A DNA stretch of 52,306 bases. It comes from Bacillus norwichensis. GTDB taxonomy: Bacteria > Bacillota > Bacilli > Bacillales > Bacillaceae_C. The notes below the pieces were generated by a model. It was not told the origin of the DNA. It did no database searches and saw only the letters and a program-made list of their open reading frames with translations. Shown here piece after piece: positions 1 through 9,079 of the stretch (within the stretch, counting starts at the first letter, position 1; the number at the start of each line of letters is the position of its first letter). The position numbers and the translations under genes were made by a program. The DNA is taken from assembly GCF_014836955.1 (NCBI RefSeq), contig NZ_JACSPV010000009.1, positions 1-52,306 on the forward strand, written 5' to 3'.

Positions 1-21
1 AGTATAAAAAAATTGAAAGTC

Positions 22-63
22 ATGTTGGGTAGAATGAGCTTCCACCTCACTCTACCCCAACAT
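22..63. other. Imperfect inverted repeat at the window edge
   Basis: A 15-base arm at 24-38 pairs with 46-61 around a 7-base loop with one extra base. No T-run follows on the + strand, but the complementary strand reads into a T-run (positions 6-12). It may be the transcription end of a gene left of the window, or simply a hairpin in the ypjA leader. Confidence 0.4.
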
Positions 64-96
64 TTGACATAGAACCTGTTTTCGGGAGCCGGATAT

Positions 97-681
97 ATGA
101 ACTTAATGATGACTTATTTAATGGATCGCCGTTTTTTATGGCTGTTATTAATTGTAAACATTATTGGAACAGTTTACGGTTATTATTGGTACATCCCTCA
201 GTTGGATGTTACACCATTGATTTTTGTCCCATTCGTGCCCGACAGTCCAACAGCAAGTTTGTTTTTTGTCTTCGTATTAATTGCTTTCCTTCGGTATAAA
301 AACTACCCTCTTATTGAAGCGCTTGCACTGATCACATTAATCAAATACGGAGTATGGGCAGTTGTCATGAATATTTTAACGCTTCAAGTCACTGGCTATC
401 TTCCATGGCAAGGCTACATGCTGATCGCATCCCACGGAGCGATGGCTGTCCAAGGCATTCTCTACGCAAAATTTTATAGATTTAAACTATGGCACGTCCT
501 TGCAGCTGGCATATGGACCTTACACAATGATGTAATAGATTATGTCTTCATGCAGTATCCAAAATATCCGGGTCTTGAGCTGTATGTCAGAGAAATTGGT
601 TATTTTACCTTTTGGTTAAGTATGTTGTCAATTGGCGTGGCTGTTTATATCTATCAAAAATTGAAGCGGGAACAAGAATGA
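97..681 (+). CDS. ypjA: DUF1405 integral membrane protein YpjA
   Basis: A 194-residue, almost wholly hydrophobic protein with about five to six membrane segments, including residues near 12-30, 37-60, 70-95 and 170-188. It matches the DUF1405 family, whose B. subtilis member YpjA is of similar size and also precedes ypjB; its function is unknown. Conserved-looking polar positions inside the membrane part (ASHGAMAVQG, LHNDVIDY) suggest a transport or binding role, but this is only inference. The start ATG follows a GGGAG-like site. It is separated from ypjB by 78 bases containing a hairpin that reaches the ypjB ribosome binding site. Confidence 0.85.
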   Translation: MNLMMTYLMDRRFLWLLLIVNIIGTVYGYYWYIPQLDVTPLIFVPFVPDSPTASLFFVFVLIAFLRYKNYPLIEALALITLIKYGVWAVVMNILTLQVTGYLPWQGYMLIASHGAMAVQGILYAKFYRFKLWHVLAAGIWTLHNDVIDYVFMQYPKYPGLELYVREIGYFTFWLSMLSIGVAVYIYQKLKREQE

Positions 682-717
682 GTTAACAGGATAGGACAGG
701 TCTATTCTTGTCCGCTT

Positions 718-746
718 CCTCATACTTTATTTATAGGAGTATGAGG
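718..746 (+). promoter_or_regulatory. Hairpin overlapping the ypjB ribosome binding site
   Basis: A 9-bp perfect stem (718-726 with 738-746) whose right arm forms the first half of the very strong, G-rich SD of ypjB (AGGAGGGGGG, 745-754). The stem could modulate translation; the SD is long enough that part stays exposed. No ligand or partner can be named. Confidence 0.4.
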
Positions 747-759
747 AGGGGGGACCCTT

Positions 760-1542
760 ATGAGATCATTTGTGGCTATACTATTCACCTTTTGCTTGGT
801 CTTTAGCGGATTATTTGCATTTGCTTCATCCAATTCAGCACTTGTTGAGCTAGATAAGATGGCTGATGAAGCTTTGCAGTTGACCAAGTTTTCACGGTTG
901 GAAGAAGCCAAATCAATCCTTGAAAGATTTTCAGTACAGTTTTCAAAAGAAGGGATTAAAGAGGGCAAATTTACCATGGATGAGTTGAGAGTGCTCACAG
1001 CCTCTCATCATGAAGCGCTGCGGGCTGTGACAAATATAAATATGAGTCTGGATGAAAGGGTCAGGATTGTCACTTCATTCCGATTAGCTACGGATGCCGT
1101 TGCATCAACACATCAACCGATGTGGGTTGAAATGGAGGCATCTGTCATGAAGGATTTTCAAGGAGTGAAAAACGCAGCTTTGGAAGGTGACAAGGATGCC
1201 TATAATCAAAATCTTAACACCTTCCTTTCAACATACACAGTCATTCAACCGAGCCTGAAAATAGACCTGACTGCTGAGAAACTGCAAAAATTAGATTCCA
1301 AAATAACGTATTTAGATCGTTACCGAGCTGATTTTTCCGAGCAGGAATGGACAGCTCATCTGGAATCACTGGAGCAGGACCTTCAGAAGTTGTTCTCTGA
1401 TCCAGGTGAAGATGAAGCAGATCCATCACTCTGGTGGGTTATCTCCATGACAGGGAGTACAATCATTTTAACTCTTTCATATGTAAGCTGGAGAAAGTAT
1501 AGAGGCCAAAAACAGCAAAGTAAGCGAAAAAGACTCAAATAA
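760..1542 (+). CDS. ypjB: Sporulation protein YpjB
   Basis: A 260-residue protein with an N-terminal signal sequence (residues 1-24, ending AFASS), an extracytoplasmic helical domain, and a single C-terminal membrane segment (about 223-243, LWWVISMTGSTIILTLSYV) followed by a basic tail. This is the architecture and length of YpjB (264 residues in B. subtilis), classed as a sporulation-associated membrane protein of unknown mechanism. The ATG at 760 follows an unusually G-rich SD. It lies between ypjA and a zinc protease gene, 61 bases upstream of the latter's start. The order ypjA-ypjB is conserved in Bacillus. Confidence 0.88.
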   Translation: MRSFVAILFTFCLVFSGLFAFASSNSALVELDKMADEALQLTKFSRLEEAKSILERFSVQFSKEGIKEGKFTMDELRVLTASHHEALRAVTNINMSLDERVRIVTSFRLATDAVASTHQPMWVEMEASVMKDFQGVKNAALEGDKDAYNQNLNTFLSTYTVIQPSLKIDLTAEKLQKLDSKITYLDRYRADFSEQEWTAHLESLEQDLQKLFSDPGEDEADPSLWWVISMTGSTIILTLSYVSWRKYRGQKQQSKRKRLK

Positions 1543-1603
1543 TTGACCTTAATATTGAAATCAAATAGAATAATATTAGAGAAACTGTTATTGGAGGATG
1601 AAA

Positions 1604-2281
1604 ATGGGCGGCTTTTTGATTTACTTTCTTATCATCATGATTGTCCCAATTTGGGCCCAAATCAGAGTGAAAAGCACGTACACCAAATATTCAAAGGTTG
1701 CAACGACGGAAGGTATGCCAGGAGCCGAAGTTGCAAGAAAAATTTTAGATGCAAACGGTTTGTATAATGTTCAGGTGAAAGAAACATCAGGTGTTCTCAG
1801 TGACCATTACAACCCTATGACAAAGACGGTAAACCTATCTTCGGAAAACTATCATCAACCCTCGATTGCAGGGGCTGCTGTTGCAGCACATGAAGTCGGA
1901 CATGCTATTCAAGATCAGCAAGGCTATGCAGCACTCCGTTTCCGCCATGCATTGGTCCCTGTGGCCAATATTAGTTCAAATATTGCGTGGGTCTTTATTA
2001 TTATCGGTTTGCTCTCAACAGCTATGTCTAGTATGCTTTTGATTGGAATCATCTTGATGGCAGCGGGAGTTTTATTCCAGCTCGTTACACTGCCTGTTGA
2101 GTTTAACGCCTCTTCAAGAGCGATGGATCAAATGGTGTCTCTTGGATTGATTGGAAACAGGGAAGAGCGTGACGCTAAAAAAGTATTAAATGCAGCTGCC
2201 ATGACATATGTTGCAGCAGCGGCAGTAGCAGTATTGGAATTGCTTCGTCTCATCTTGATTTTTGTCAATAGGGATGACTAA
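1604..2281 (+). CDS. yugP: YugP-family zinc metallopeptidase (membrane)
   Basis: A 225-residue membrane protease with an N-terminal membrane anchor (residues 1-18), a zinc motif HEVGH (about 96-100, in AAHEVGHAIQ), two further hydrophobic segments (about 118-165) and a C-terminal one (about 198-220). This is the Zn_peptidase_2 family; B. subtilis YugP has the same length. Substrate unknown. An in-frame ATG at 1598 abuts the GGAGG; the ATG at 1604 has normal six-base spacing and gives the family N terminus, so I use it. In B. subtilis yugP lies elsewhere, so its place after ypjB differs. A 16-bp terminator hairpin follows. Confidence 0.9.
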   Translation: MGGFLIYFLIIMIVPIWAQIRVKSTYTKYSKVATTEGMPGAEVARKILDANGLYNVQVKETSGVLSDHYNPMTKTVNLSSENYHQPSIAGAAVAAHEVGHAIQDQQGYAALRFRHALVPVANISSNIAWVFIIIGLLSTAMSSMLLIGIILMAAGVLFQLVTLPVEFNASSRAMDQMVSLGLIGNREERDAKKVLNAAAMTYVAAAAVAVLELLRLILIFVNRDD

Positions 2282-2326
2282 GAGGATATGACAAATATGC
2301 TCGAACCGCACCATGAATAATAAGGT

Positions 2327-2367
2327 AAAAAAGTCGAAACAGGTTACTTTACTGTTTCGACTTTTTT
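2327..2367. terminator. Rho-independent terminator, usable both ways
   Basis: A perfect 16-bp stem (2327-2342 with 2352-2367, 9-base loop) with an A-run on one side and T-run on the other. It ends the ypjA-ypjB-yugP unit and could also stop ypjC transcripts from the other strand. Confidence 0.92.
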
Positions 2368-2390
2368 ATTCAGGAGTAAGAAGAATCTAG

Positions 2391-2590
2391 CTACGACGGA
2401 CAGGATGTCCTAGTGCAAGCGAAGCGACAGGAAGTCGCTGCTCTGAGCCTACCGACGGAAAGGAACTACTAATATCACCGAAGCCACAAAATCAAGCACG
2501 CGGAAGTCATTCATTAAGAATCAGCTTTGCTGTGGTGGCTAAGGAGCTCTCTTATCAAAATTCTCCAAAGGTTGAGCGCCTTCCACATTT
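2391..2590. repeat. Intergenic repeat, copy A (core 2398-2457)
   Basis: The stretch between yugP and ypjC carries no gene. Its core (2398-2457) closely matches 9970-10026, sharing among others CCTAGTGCAAGCGAAGCGAC and TCTGAGCCT. It contains small nested palindromes (GGACA/TGTCC, GCGAC/GTCGC). Further right, TGGTGGCTAAGGAGCT (2532-2547) resembles TGGTGGTTAAGGAACT near 10213. It looks like a dispersed non-coding element. Confidence 0.7.
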
Positions 2591-2603
2591 CATGTTTCAA
2601 CGT

Positions 2604-3479
2604 TTATACGTCAATAGGCCGTTTGTTTTCATCAAGGGTGAATCCTTCTCCCATTACATCATGGACGACAATCACGGAAACGAAAGCGTGGGGATCAATG
2701 GTGTGTATGATTCTTTTCAAATTCACTATTTCGTTCCTGCCCACTACGCAGTACAGAACCTCGCGGTTTTCTTTTGTAAATGAGCCATAGCCTTTCAGCA
2801 TGGTGACTCCTCGGCCCATTTCTTTCATAATGGCAGCCGCCAATTCGTCATAATGCTTCTCAGATATGACCATAGCTCCTCTTGCTGCGTAAGCTCCTTC
2901 TTGCATAAAGTCGATCACTCGGGCGCCGACAAAAACAGCAACCAGGGTATACATAGCTTCCTTATGATCCAAATAAGTTAAAAGGGAGACAAGAATAACG
3001 GCCGCATCAAATGTAAACATTGTCCTTCCCATGCTAATTCCTTTATATTTAAAGATGAGTCGTGCGATAATATCTACACCGCCGGTTGTTCCGCCAAAGC
3101 GAAAAATGATTCCGAGGCCGATACCGGCGAACACTCCGGCGAACAGAGCTGCAAGAAAAAGATCTCCATCTAACGGAATGGCGATTTGGAATCTTTGAAA
3201 GATAAATAGGAACACAGACACCGCTACCGTTCCTATTACGGTATATAGAAAGGATTTTTTTCCAAGCAGCTTCCATCCGATCACAAAGAGAGGAATGTTC
3301 AAAACTAAGTTACTATACGAAGGGTCAATTTGGAATAAGAAGTACAGAAGAAGGGTAATTCCTGTAAATCCGCCTTCGGCTAAGTTGTTTTGCATATTAA
3401 AATGTACTAGTCCAAATGCAAAAATTGCTGCTCCCAAGAGAATCAATAGAATATTTTTTATTTTTAATTGGAAAAGCAC
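2604..3479 (-). CDS. ypjC: YitT-family membrane protein YpjC
   Basis: About 291 residues: five or so membrane segments in the first 170 residues, with the conserved GGTTGGVDIIARL stretch, then a cytoplasmic DUF2179 domain (about 205-285: ARGAMVISEKHYDELAAAI, GYGSFTKENREVLYCVV). This is the YitT/DUF161 family, of unknown function. The gene is in its B. subtilis place between ypjB and ypjD but read on the reverse strand here. A longer GTG-started frame reaches 3497; the AGGGGG at 3487-3492 better serves the GTG codons at 3482 or 3479. I use 3479, which gives a length close to the B. subtilis protein; the exact start is uncertain. Confidence 0.88.
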   Translation of the reverse strand: MLFQLKIKNILLILLGAAIFAFGLVHFNMQNNLAEGGFTGITLLLYFLFQIDPSYSNLVLNIPLFVIGWKLLGKKSFLYTVIGTVAVSVFLFIFQRFQIAIPLDGDLFLAALFAGVFAGIGLGIIFRFGGTTGGVDIIARLIFKYKGISMGRTMFTFDAAVILVSLLTYLDHKEAMYTLVAVFVGARVIDFMQEGAYAARGAMVISEKHYDELAAAIMKEMGRGVTMLKGYGSFTKENREVLYCVVGRNEIVNLKRIIHTIDPHAFVSVIVVHDVMGEGFTLDENKRPIDV

Positions 3480-3620
3480 CACTACGCCCCCTGGCACAAA
3501 ATATTATTGGAATTCTAATTATAACCAATACAGGATTATATCAGCAACTTCCACCAATTGAGCGCTTTCGTTTGTATATGAAAAAAGAATTAGCTAACAT
3601 ATGGTAAGAAGGTGAGGAAA

Positions 3621-3968
3621 ATGAAAGAAAATAAAACAGTTAAACAACTCCAAAATGAAGTGGATGAATACATCGGACAGTTTAAGGAAGGGTATTTTAG
3701 CCCACTTGCAATGACTGCCCGGTTAACAGAAGAGCTTGGTGAGCTGGCCAGGGAAGTCAACCACTATTATGGAGAGAAGAAGAAAAAAAGTGATGAAAAA
3801 GAAAATACAGTTCAAGAAGAGCTGGGAGATTTGCTTTTCGTCATTATTTGCCTGGCGAATTCGCTTGATATTGATCTGCAGACAGCTCATGATCAAGTGA
3901 TGTATAAATTTAAAACGAGAGATAAAGACAGATGGACAAAAAAGGATGAAGGTGATTTTGATGAGTGA
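3621..3968 (+). CDS. ypjD: MazG-like nucleotide pyrophosphohydrolase YpjD
   Basis: A 115-residue all-helical protein of the MazG-like NTP pyrophosphohydrolase family, expected to hydrolyse (deoxy)nucleoside triphosphates. The metal-binding pattern is visible: [13 protein letters not shown] (about residues 35-47) and [15 protein letters not shown] (about 65-79), i.e. the ExxE and ExxD pairs. The frame opens at a GTG (3612) but AAGGTGAGG (3609-3617) positions the ATG at 3621. Its stop overlaps the start of dapB by eight bases, so the two are translationally coupled; it heads the dapB-bsh-cca-birA operon. Confidence 0.9.
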   Translation: MKENKTVKQLQNEVDEYIGQFKEGYFSPLAMTARLTEELGELAREVNHYYGEKKKKSDEKENTVQEELGDLLFVIICLANSLDIDLQTAHDQVMYKFKTRDKDRWTKKDEGDFDE

Positions 3969-4764
3969 AGCGATTCGAGTGATAGTAGCAGGCCCACGAG
4001 GCCGTATGGGAAAAGAAGCTGTTCAGCTTGTAAAAGAGACGCCAAATTTTGAACTTGCAGCAGTGATTGATAGAAAGTATGAAGGTAAACTCCTTTCAGA
4101 AGTGGAAGGTTTTGCAGGATTGGATGTTCCTATATTTATTGATCCAGCTGAATGCTTTCAACAGGCGAACGCGGATGTTCTAATTGATTTGACAACCCCT
4201 GAAAGAGGATATATACATACAAAAACTGCTTTGGAACATAATGTACGACCAGTGGTGGGAACAACAGGTTTTACCCCTGAACAGCTTGATGAATTAAAGG
4301 GGTTGGCTGAACAAAAGGGAATTGGATGTATCATAGCTCCGAACTTTGCTATTGGCGCTATTCTGATGATGAAATTCTCAGAAATGGCCGCTAAATACTT
4401 TAATGATGTAGAAATAATAGAGATGCATCATGATCAAAAGCTGGATGCACCTTCAGGTACTGCTATAAAAACTGCGGAAATGATTACTAATAATCGGAAA
4501 CCCAAAAAACAGGGACATGAAGATGAAAAAGAAACCATTGAGGGAGCTCGGGGAGCAGATTTTGAAGGCATGCGGATTCACAGTGTAAGGCTTCCAGGAC
4601 TGGTTGCTCATCAGCAGGTCCTGTTCGGAGCGGGCGGACAGACCTTGACAATCAGGCATGATTCTTATAATCGCGCTTCTTTCATGTCCGGTGTAAAAGT
4701 ATCCGTCGAAACTGTTATGGGATTGGATACCCTTGTTTATGGACTTGAATCTATTTTAGATTAA
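3961..4764 (+). CDS. dapB: 4-hydroxy-tetrahydrodipicolinate reductase
   Basis: NAD(P)H-dependent reduction in the diaminopimelate/lysine pathway; also feeds dipicolinate for spores. The 267-residue protein shows the nucleotide-binding AGPRGRMG (10-17), the conserved GTTGF (100-104), and the catalytic/substrate signature [15 protein letters not shown] (154-168, His156-His157, Lys160). I use ATG 3961 rather than upstream ATG 3946, because AAGGTGAT spaces it correctly and the length equals the family norm. In B. subtilis mgsA follows dapB; here bshB1 starts 12 bases after the stop and mgsA is absent. Confidence 0.96.
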   Translation: MSEAIRVIVAGPRGRMGKEAVQLVKETPNFELAAVIDRKYEGKLLSEVEGFAGLDVPIFIDPAECFQQANADVLIDLTTPERGYIHTKTALEHNVRPVVGTTGFTPEQLDELKGLAEQKGIGCIIAPNFAIGAILMMKFSEMAAKYFNDVEIIEMHHDQKLDAPSGTAIKTAEMITNNRKPKKQGHEDEKETIEGARGADFEGMRIHSVRLPGLVAHQQVLFGAGGQTLTIRHDSYNRASFMSGVKVSVETVMGLDTLVYGLESILD

Positions 4765-4776
4765 GGTGGGATCCAG

Positions 4777-5496
4777 TTGATCCAAGAAAAAAAAACTGAT
4801 GTGCTTGCTTTCGGTGCCCACTCTGATGATGTGGAAATCGGGATGGCCGGATCTATATATAAATGGACGGCATCCGGCAGGAATGTAGTGATATGTGATC
4901 TGACGAGGGCAGAGCTCTCTTCAAATGGAAACATGGAAACAAGGTTGCAGGAAGCTTCAGAAGCTGCAAGCAGGATGGGTGTACGTGAAAGAGTAAATCT
5001 GCAATTGCCAGACCGCGGCTTGTACATGAAAGATGAGTACATCCGGCAGATAGCTGATATGATTCGAAAGTATAGCCCAACCCTTGTATTTGCTCCATTT
5101 TCTGAAGATCGGCATCCTGATCATGGACGCTGTGCTGAACTGGTTAAGGAAGCATTTTTTTCCGCAGGAATTAAAAAATTTAAGACTCCTGGCGGATATA
5201 ATGCCCATAAGCCGAATAATCTGTTCTACTATTTTATTAACAGCCAGCCGAACCCGGATTTTGTGTTGGATATTTCCGGATTCATGGATCAAAAGCTCTG
5301 TGCACTTCAAGCGTATCAGTCGCAATTCCAACCAGGCGAATCGGGTGTTAAAACTCCATTAACTGATGGTTATTTAGAAAGAGTCGAGGCTAGAGAGAGA
5401 ATCTACGGAGTAGAAGCGGGGGTCACTTTTGCAGAAGGATTTAAAATAGACCGTCCGCTTTTAATCAATCAAAATATTTTTGGGGAAGGATTATGA
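4777..5496 (+). CDS. bshB1: Bacillithiol biosynthesis deacetylase BshB1
   Basis: Deacetylates GlcNAc-malate to GlcN-malate, step two of bacillithiol synthesis. The 239-residue PIG-L/LmbE-type zinc deacetylase carries AHSDDVE (14-20, metal ligands and general base) and the third ligand in DRHPDH (111-116). The start is TTG at 4777, behind AAGGTGGG. The last four bases overlap the bshA start (ATGA type), so the two bacillithiol enzymes are translationally coupled. Confidence 0.95.
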   Translation: MIQEKKTDVLAFGAHSDDVEIGMAGSIYKWTASGRNVVICDLTRAELSSNGNMETRLQEASEAASRMGVRERVNLQLPDRGLYMKDEYIRQIADMIRKYSPTLVFAPFSEDRHPDHGRCAELVKEAFFSAGIKKFKTPGGYNAHKPNNLFYYFINSQPNPDFVLDISGFMDQKLCALQAYQSQFQPGESGVKTPLTDGYLERVEARERIYGVEAGVTFAEGFKIDRPLLINQNIFGEGL

Positions 5497-6632
5497 AACT
5501 AAACATAGGCATTACTTGTTATCCGACGGTGGGCGGTTCTGGTGTGGTAGCAACGGAACTGGGAAAACACCTGGCCGAAAGGGGCCATAAGATTCACTTC
5601 ATATCTTCAAATATTCCATTTCGGCTGAACCTATGGCATCATAATATATTTTTCCATCAGGTAACAGTCAACCAATATTCGCTTTTTCAATATCCTCCTT
5701 ATGACATTGCATTAGCTAGCAAAATGGCGGAGGTTATCAAAAGGGAAAAGCTTGATATTTTACATGTGCATTACGCTATTCCCCATGCAGTTTGTGCGAT
5801 TTTGGGCAAACAGATGTCAGGTACAGATGTAAAGATTGTAACAACTCTGCATGGGACAGATATTTCAGTTTTGGGATATGATTCAACATTGGCGGAAGCG
5901 ATCAAGTTCGGAATCGAAAAGTCAGACCGGGTTACCGCTGTTTCGCATGCACTGGCCGCTCAAACAAAAGAGCTGGTAGCCCCTGATCAATCAATCAATG
6001 TGATTCACAATTTCATTGATGATCGGATCTATCAAAAGGTGAACACAGATGGCTTGAAAGAGGCGTATGGAATTTCTCCAGACGAAAAAGTGGTGATTCA
6101 TGTCTCCAATTTTAGAAAAGTAAAAAGGGTTCGTGACGTTATTATCGCTTTTTCGAAAATCACCTCCAAAATTAAAGCCAAATTACTTTTGGTCGGCGAT
6201 GGGCCTGAAATGACAGATATTTGCGGACTTGTAGAACAACTATCTTTAGATAAAGAAGTGTTGTTCTTAGGACGGCAGGAACATTTGGAAGAACTCTATT
6301 CGATGAGTGATCTGATGCTTCTTTTATCTGAAAAAGAAAGCTTTGGCCTTGTAGCCCTTGAGGGAATGGCATGCGGTGTTCCCTGTATCGGAACAAGGAT
6401 CGACGGCATTCCGGAAGTAATTGAAGATGGATATAATGGATTTTTATGCGAGCTTGGCAATACTGACGATGTTGCGGCTAAAGCTCTGCTTTTGCTAAAA
6501 AATGATGAATTGCTGAACCGTTTTTCCAAACAGGCTATGTCTGTTCCGACAGAGCGGTTTGCTTCCGAAATGATTGTTTCTCAATACGAGGATCTGTACG
6601 AGTCCGTTCTTGGCAGTAAGAAAGAAGGATGA
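5493..6632 (+). CDS. bshA: Bacillithiol glycosyltransferase BshA
   Basis: Family 4 (GT-B) glycosyltransferase making GlcNAc-malate from UDP-GlcNAc and L-malate, the first step of bacillithiol synthesis. 379 residues. The N-terminal acceptor domain has [14 protein letters not shown] (about 14-27); the C-terminal nucleotide-sugar domain has the retaining-enzyme motif ESFGLVALE (about 282-290) and GVPCIGT. It overlaps bshB1 by four bases and is followed four bases later by cca. Confidence 0.96.
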   Translation: MKLNIGITCYPTVGGSGVVATELGKHLAERGHKIHFISSNIPFRLNLWHHNIFFHQVTVNQYSLFQYPPYDIALASKMAEVIKREKLDILHVHYAIPHAVCAILGKQMSGTDVKIVTTLHGTDISVLGYDSTLAEAIKFGIEKSDRVTAVSHALAAQTKELVAPDQSINVIHNFIDDRIYQKVNTDGLKEAYGISPDEKVVIHVSNFRKVKRVRDVIIAFSKITSKIKAKLLLVGDGPEMTDICGLVEQLSLDKEVLFLGRQEHLEELYSMSDLMLLLSEKESFGLVALEGMACGVPCIGTRIDGIPEVIEDGYNGFLCELGNTDDVAAKALLLLKNDELLNRFSKQAMSVPTERFASEMIVSQYEDLYESVLGSKKEG

Positions 6633-6636
6633 AATC

Positions 6637-7830
6637 ATGAAAGAACCATTTTTGTCGGCTCTGCCGATTATTGAGAAAATTCAAAAGGCAGGATTTGAAG
6701 CTTATTTTGTGGGCGGTTCGGTTAGGGACTTTCTGCTTGGGAAAGAAATTCATGATGTGGATATCGCAACTTCTGCAACCCCTACAGAATTGAAAGCCAT
6801 ATTTTCCAAAACTGTAGATGTCGGCATTGCTCACGGTACCATTATCGTGATCAGAAATGGACAGGGGTTTGAGGTCACTACCTATCGGACAGAGGCAGAG
6901 TATAAGGATTACAGGCGACCTGAGTCCGTTTCTTTTGTACGCCACTTAACAGAAGATCTGAAACGCCGTGATTTTACAATGAACGCGATCGCTATGGATA
7001 AAAGTGGTTCGCTTGTTGATCCATTTGAAGGACAAAAAGCATTGAAGGATAAGTTAATTGTAACAGTCGGTTCTGCCGATGAACGGTTTCAAGAGGATGC
7101 TTTGCGTTTAATGAGAGCAATTCGATTTGTAAGCCAGCTAGGCTTTCAGCTTGAACCGGAAACGGAAAAAGCAATTGGGACTTATGCCCATCTTCTACAG
7201 CATATCGCTGTGGAAAGGGTTACGTCTGAAATGGCAAAAATTCTGGACGGACCTTACAAAGCGGACGCATTTTTAATCCTGTTAGAAAGCGGGCTTTATC
7301 GATATTTGCCTTCCTTATTCAAAGAAAGAGATGTTCTTTTAAAAAGTCTGGATTATAATGTTTCAGCTTTGACTGAGAATCAAATGTGGCTGTTAGCTTT
7401 GCATCTTTCACAAGCAACCGACAGTGCCAAACAGCTCAAAGAATGGAAGCTTCCGGCAAAAAAAATGAAGGCGCTGCTCCGAGCGTTGGATTTTTTAAAG
7501 CTAAGAACGCAGCATGACTGGTCTGCCTATCATTTATTTATGGCTGGAAGAGATACAGCTGTACTTGTCGAGACTATTTACCAAACTATTCAACATAAGG
7601 CAATCGATAGCTCCATCAAGCAAGTCAATGACCATTTTGATCAGCTCGCGATCAAAGCAAGAAATCAGTTGACTGTGACAGGAAATGATTTGTTAATATG
7701 GGCAGATGCTCCAGGGGGACCTTGGGTGAAGGAATTATTGGAGAACATCATTCAAGCAGTACTGAACGGAGATGTTGCCAATGATAAAGATCAAATCAGG
7801 AGGTGGATAAAAGCTTGCGGACTTCTATAA
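6637..7830 (+). CDS. cca: CCA-adding tRNA nucleotidyltransferase
   Basis: Adds or repairs the 3' CCA of tRNAs without a nucleic acid template. Class II enzyme of 397 residues, the same length as B. subtilis Cca. The catalytic head shows GGSVRDFLLGKEIHDVDIAT (26-45, metal Asp40 and Asp42) followed by the RRDFTMNA motif and the template region EDALRLMRAIRF. The open frame extends far upstream inside bshA; ATG 6637, just after the bshA stop and behind AAGAAGGA, is the real start. It overlaps birA by 16 bases. Confidence 0.95.
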   Translation: MKEPFLSALPIIEKIQKAGFEAYFVGGSVRDFLLGKEIHDVDIATSATPTELKAIFSKTVDVGIAHGTIIVIRNGQGFEVTTYRTEAEYKDYRRPESVSFVRHLTEDLKRRDFTMNAIAMDKSGSLVDPFEGQKALKDKLIVTVGSADERFQEDALRLMRAIRFVSQLGFQLEPETEKAIGTYAHLLQHIAVERVTSEMAKILDGPYKADAFLILLESGLYRYLPSLFKERDVLLKSLDYNVSALTENQMWLLALHLSQATDSAKQLKEWKLPAKKMKALLRALDFLKLRTQHDWSAYHLFMAGRDTAVLVETIYQTIQHKAIDSSIKQVNDHFDQLAIKARNQLTVTGNDLLIWADAPGGPWVKELLENIIQAVLNGDVANDKDQIRRWIKACGLL

Positions 7831-8795
7831 GACAGCAATTAATTGAGGCTCTCTCAGGAGCGGGAGGAGAATTTCTATCAGGACAGGCTCTGGCAGAAAT
7901 CATCGGCTGCTCCAGAACGGCCATTTGGAAGCATATTGAGGAACTTAGGAAGGACGGTTTTGTGTTGGAGGCCGTTAGAAACAAAGGGTATAGAATTGTC
8001 AGTACTCCTGAAGACATAAGTGAAAATGACATCCTTTTTGGACTTGAAACCGACAGGTTTGGAAGAAATGTCCACTATTATGAATCTCTTGGCTCTACCC
8101 AAAAAGCAGCTCACCAGTTAGCGTATGATGGTGCACCTGAAGGTACACTTGTCATTGCAGAGGAGCAAACTTCTGGAAGAGGCAGGCTGGGAAGAGAATG
8201 GCATTCTCTAAGCGGCAAAGGGATTTGGATGAGCCTTATTGTAAGGCCAGATCTGCCGCCACAACAAGCTCCCCAATTCACCTTGGTCACTGCTGTTGCG
8301 ATTGCTCGTGCCATTGAAGAGGTTACAGGGATTACGCCAGAAATAAAGTGGCCGAATGATGTGCTGATTAATGGTAAAAAAGTGGTTGGCATATTAACCG
8401 AGCTGCAAGCTGAATCCGACAAGATCTCCTCATTAATTATTGGAATTGGAATGAATGCGAATCATGAGCATGATGATTTTCCACCAGCTGTTAAACAGAC
8501 AGCTACATCGCTTTTTATCGAAAAAGGAGAAAAAATTCCACGTGCCAGATTGATTCAAGCCTTTTTAAAAAATTTCGAACGGTATTATTCTCTATATATA
8601 ACTGAAGGATTTAAGCCTATTCGTATTTTATGGGAAAGCTATGCTATTAGCATTGGAAAGAGGGTCAAAGCCACAACAGTAACAGGTATAATTGCTGGAC
8701 GGGCTCTTGGCATTACTGACGAAGGAGTTTTGAAAATCGAGGATGATGAGGGTGTCATCCACAATATATATTCTGCCGATATACAGACAACTTAA
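7815..8795 (+). CDS. birA: Biotin-protein ligase / biotin repressor BirA
   Basis: Bifunctional: charges biotin carboxyl carrier proteins and, as biotinyl-AMP-bound dimer, represses biotin genes. 326 residues. N-terminal winged helix (HTH about 22-42, CSRTAIWKHIEELRKDGF), central ligase domain with GRGRLGREW (121-129) and KWPNDVLINGKKVVGIL (178-194), and a C-terminal SH3-like domain. The start is TTG 7815, nine bases after AGGAGGTG; a GTG at 7803 lies inside that SD. It overlaps the cca end and closes the operon. Confidence 0.94.
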   Translation: MRTSIRQQLIEALSGAGGEFLSGQALAEIIGCSRTAIWKHIEELRKDGFVLEAVRNKGYRIVSTPEDISENDILFGLETDRFGRNVHYYESLGSTQKAAHQLAYDGAPEGTLVIAEEQTSGRGRLGREWHSLSGKGIWMSLIVRPDLPPQQAPQFTLVTAVAIARAIEEVTGITPEIKWPNDVLINGKKVVGILTELQAESDKISSLIIGIGMNANHEHDDFPPAVKQTATSLFIEKGEKIPRARLIQAFLKNFERYYSLYITEGFKPIRILWESYAISIGKRVKATTVTGIIAGRALGITDEGVLKIEDDEGVIHNIYSADIQTT

Positions 8796-8830
8796 ATTTC
8801 ATTCACCAATCAGGTTGATTTACACTTTTG

Positions 8831-8860
8831 TTGGTCATTCGACGCAATATTTGCTATACT
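8831..8860 (+). promoter_or_regulatory. Candidate sigma-A promoter for panB
   Basis: TTGGTC (8831-8836), 18-base spacer, TATACT (8855-8860). A transcript from here would carry a leader of about 210 bases before panB. Confidence 0.5.
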
Positions 8861-8935
8861 TTTTTTGGGTGGTATCATTTATGAGCTGCACCACAGAATA
8901 TAAGAAAAAAACGATTAATTCTGCCTTGATCCGCT

Positions 8936-9016
8936 AAAAGGACGGGGACAGAGGACCGAAACGAACGAGTGACAGTTACGGAGTCCTTCTGCCTTTTTTG
9001 GGAGAGGACTCCTTTT
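8936..9016 (+). promoter_or_regulatory. Structured panB leader with terminator-like stem
   Basis: Stem GGAGTCC (8980-8986) with GGACTCC (9006-9012) is followed by four Ts (9013-9016), a weak terminator shape. Its left arm overlaps GTCCTT (8983-8988), which can instead pair with AAGGAC (8938-8943), so the two folds exclude each other, the usual layout of an attenuator. No T-box sequence is present. The known pan RNA motif precedes panB in some Bacillota, but I could not match it from memory; assignment is open. Confidence 0.45.
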
Positions 9017-9079
9017 GCATTCTAACCACTGCTGCTCCGATTCATTTCGTATCCTCTACAAAAAAGGAGGATGAACAAA

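Noticed and set aside
2527-2790. + strand frames over the 3' end of ypjC
   Set aside because: Antisense to a recognised coding region and extending into repeat sequence; no SD.
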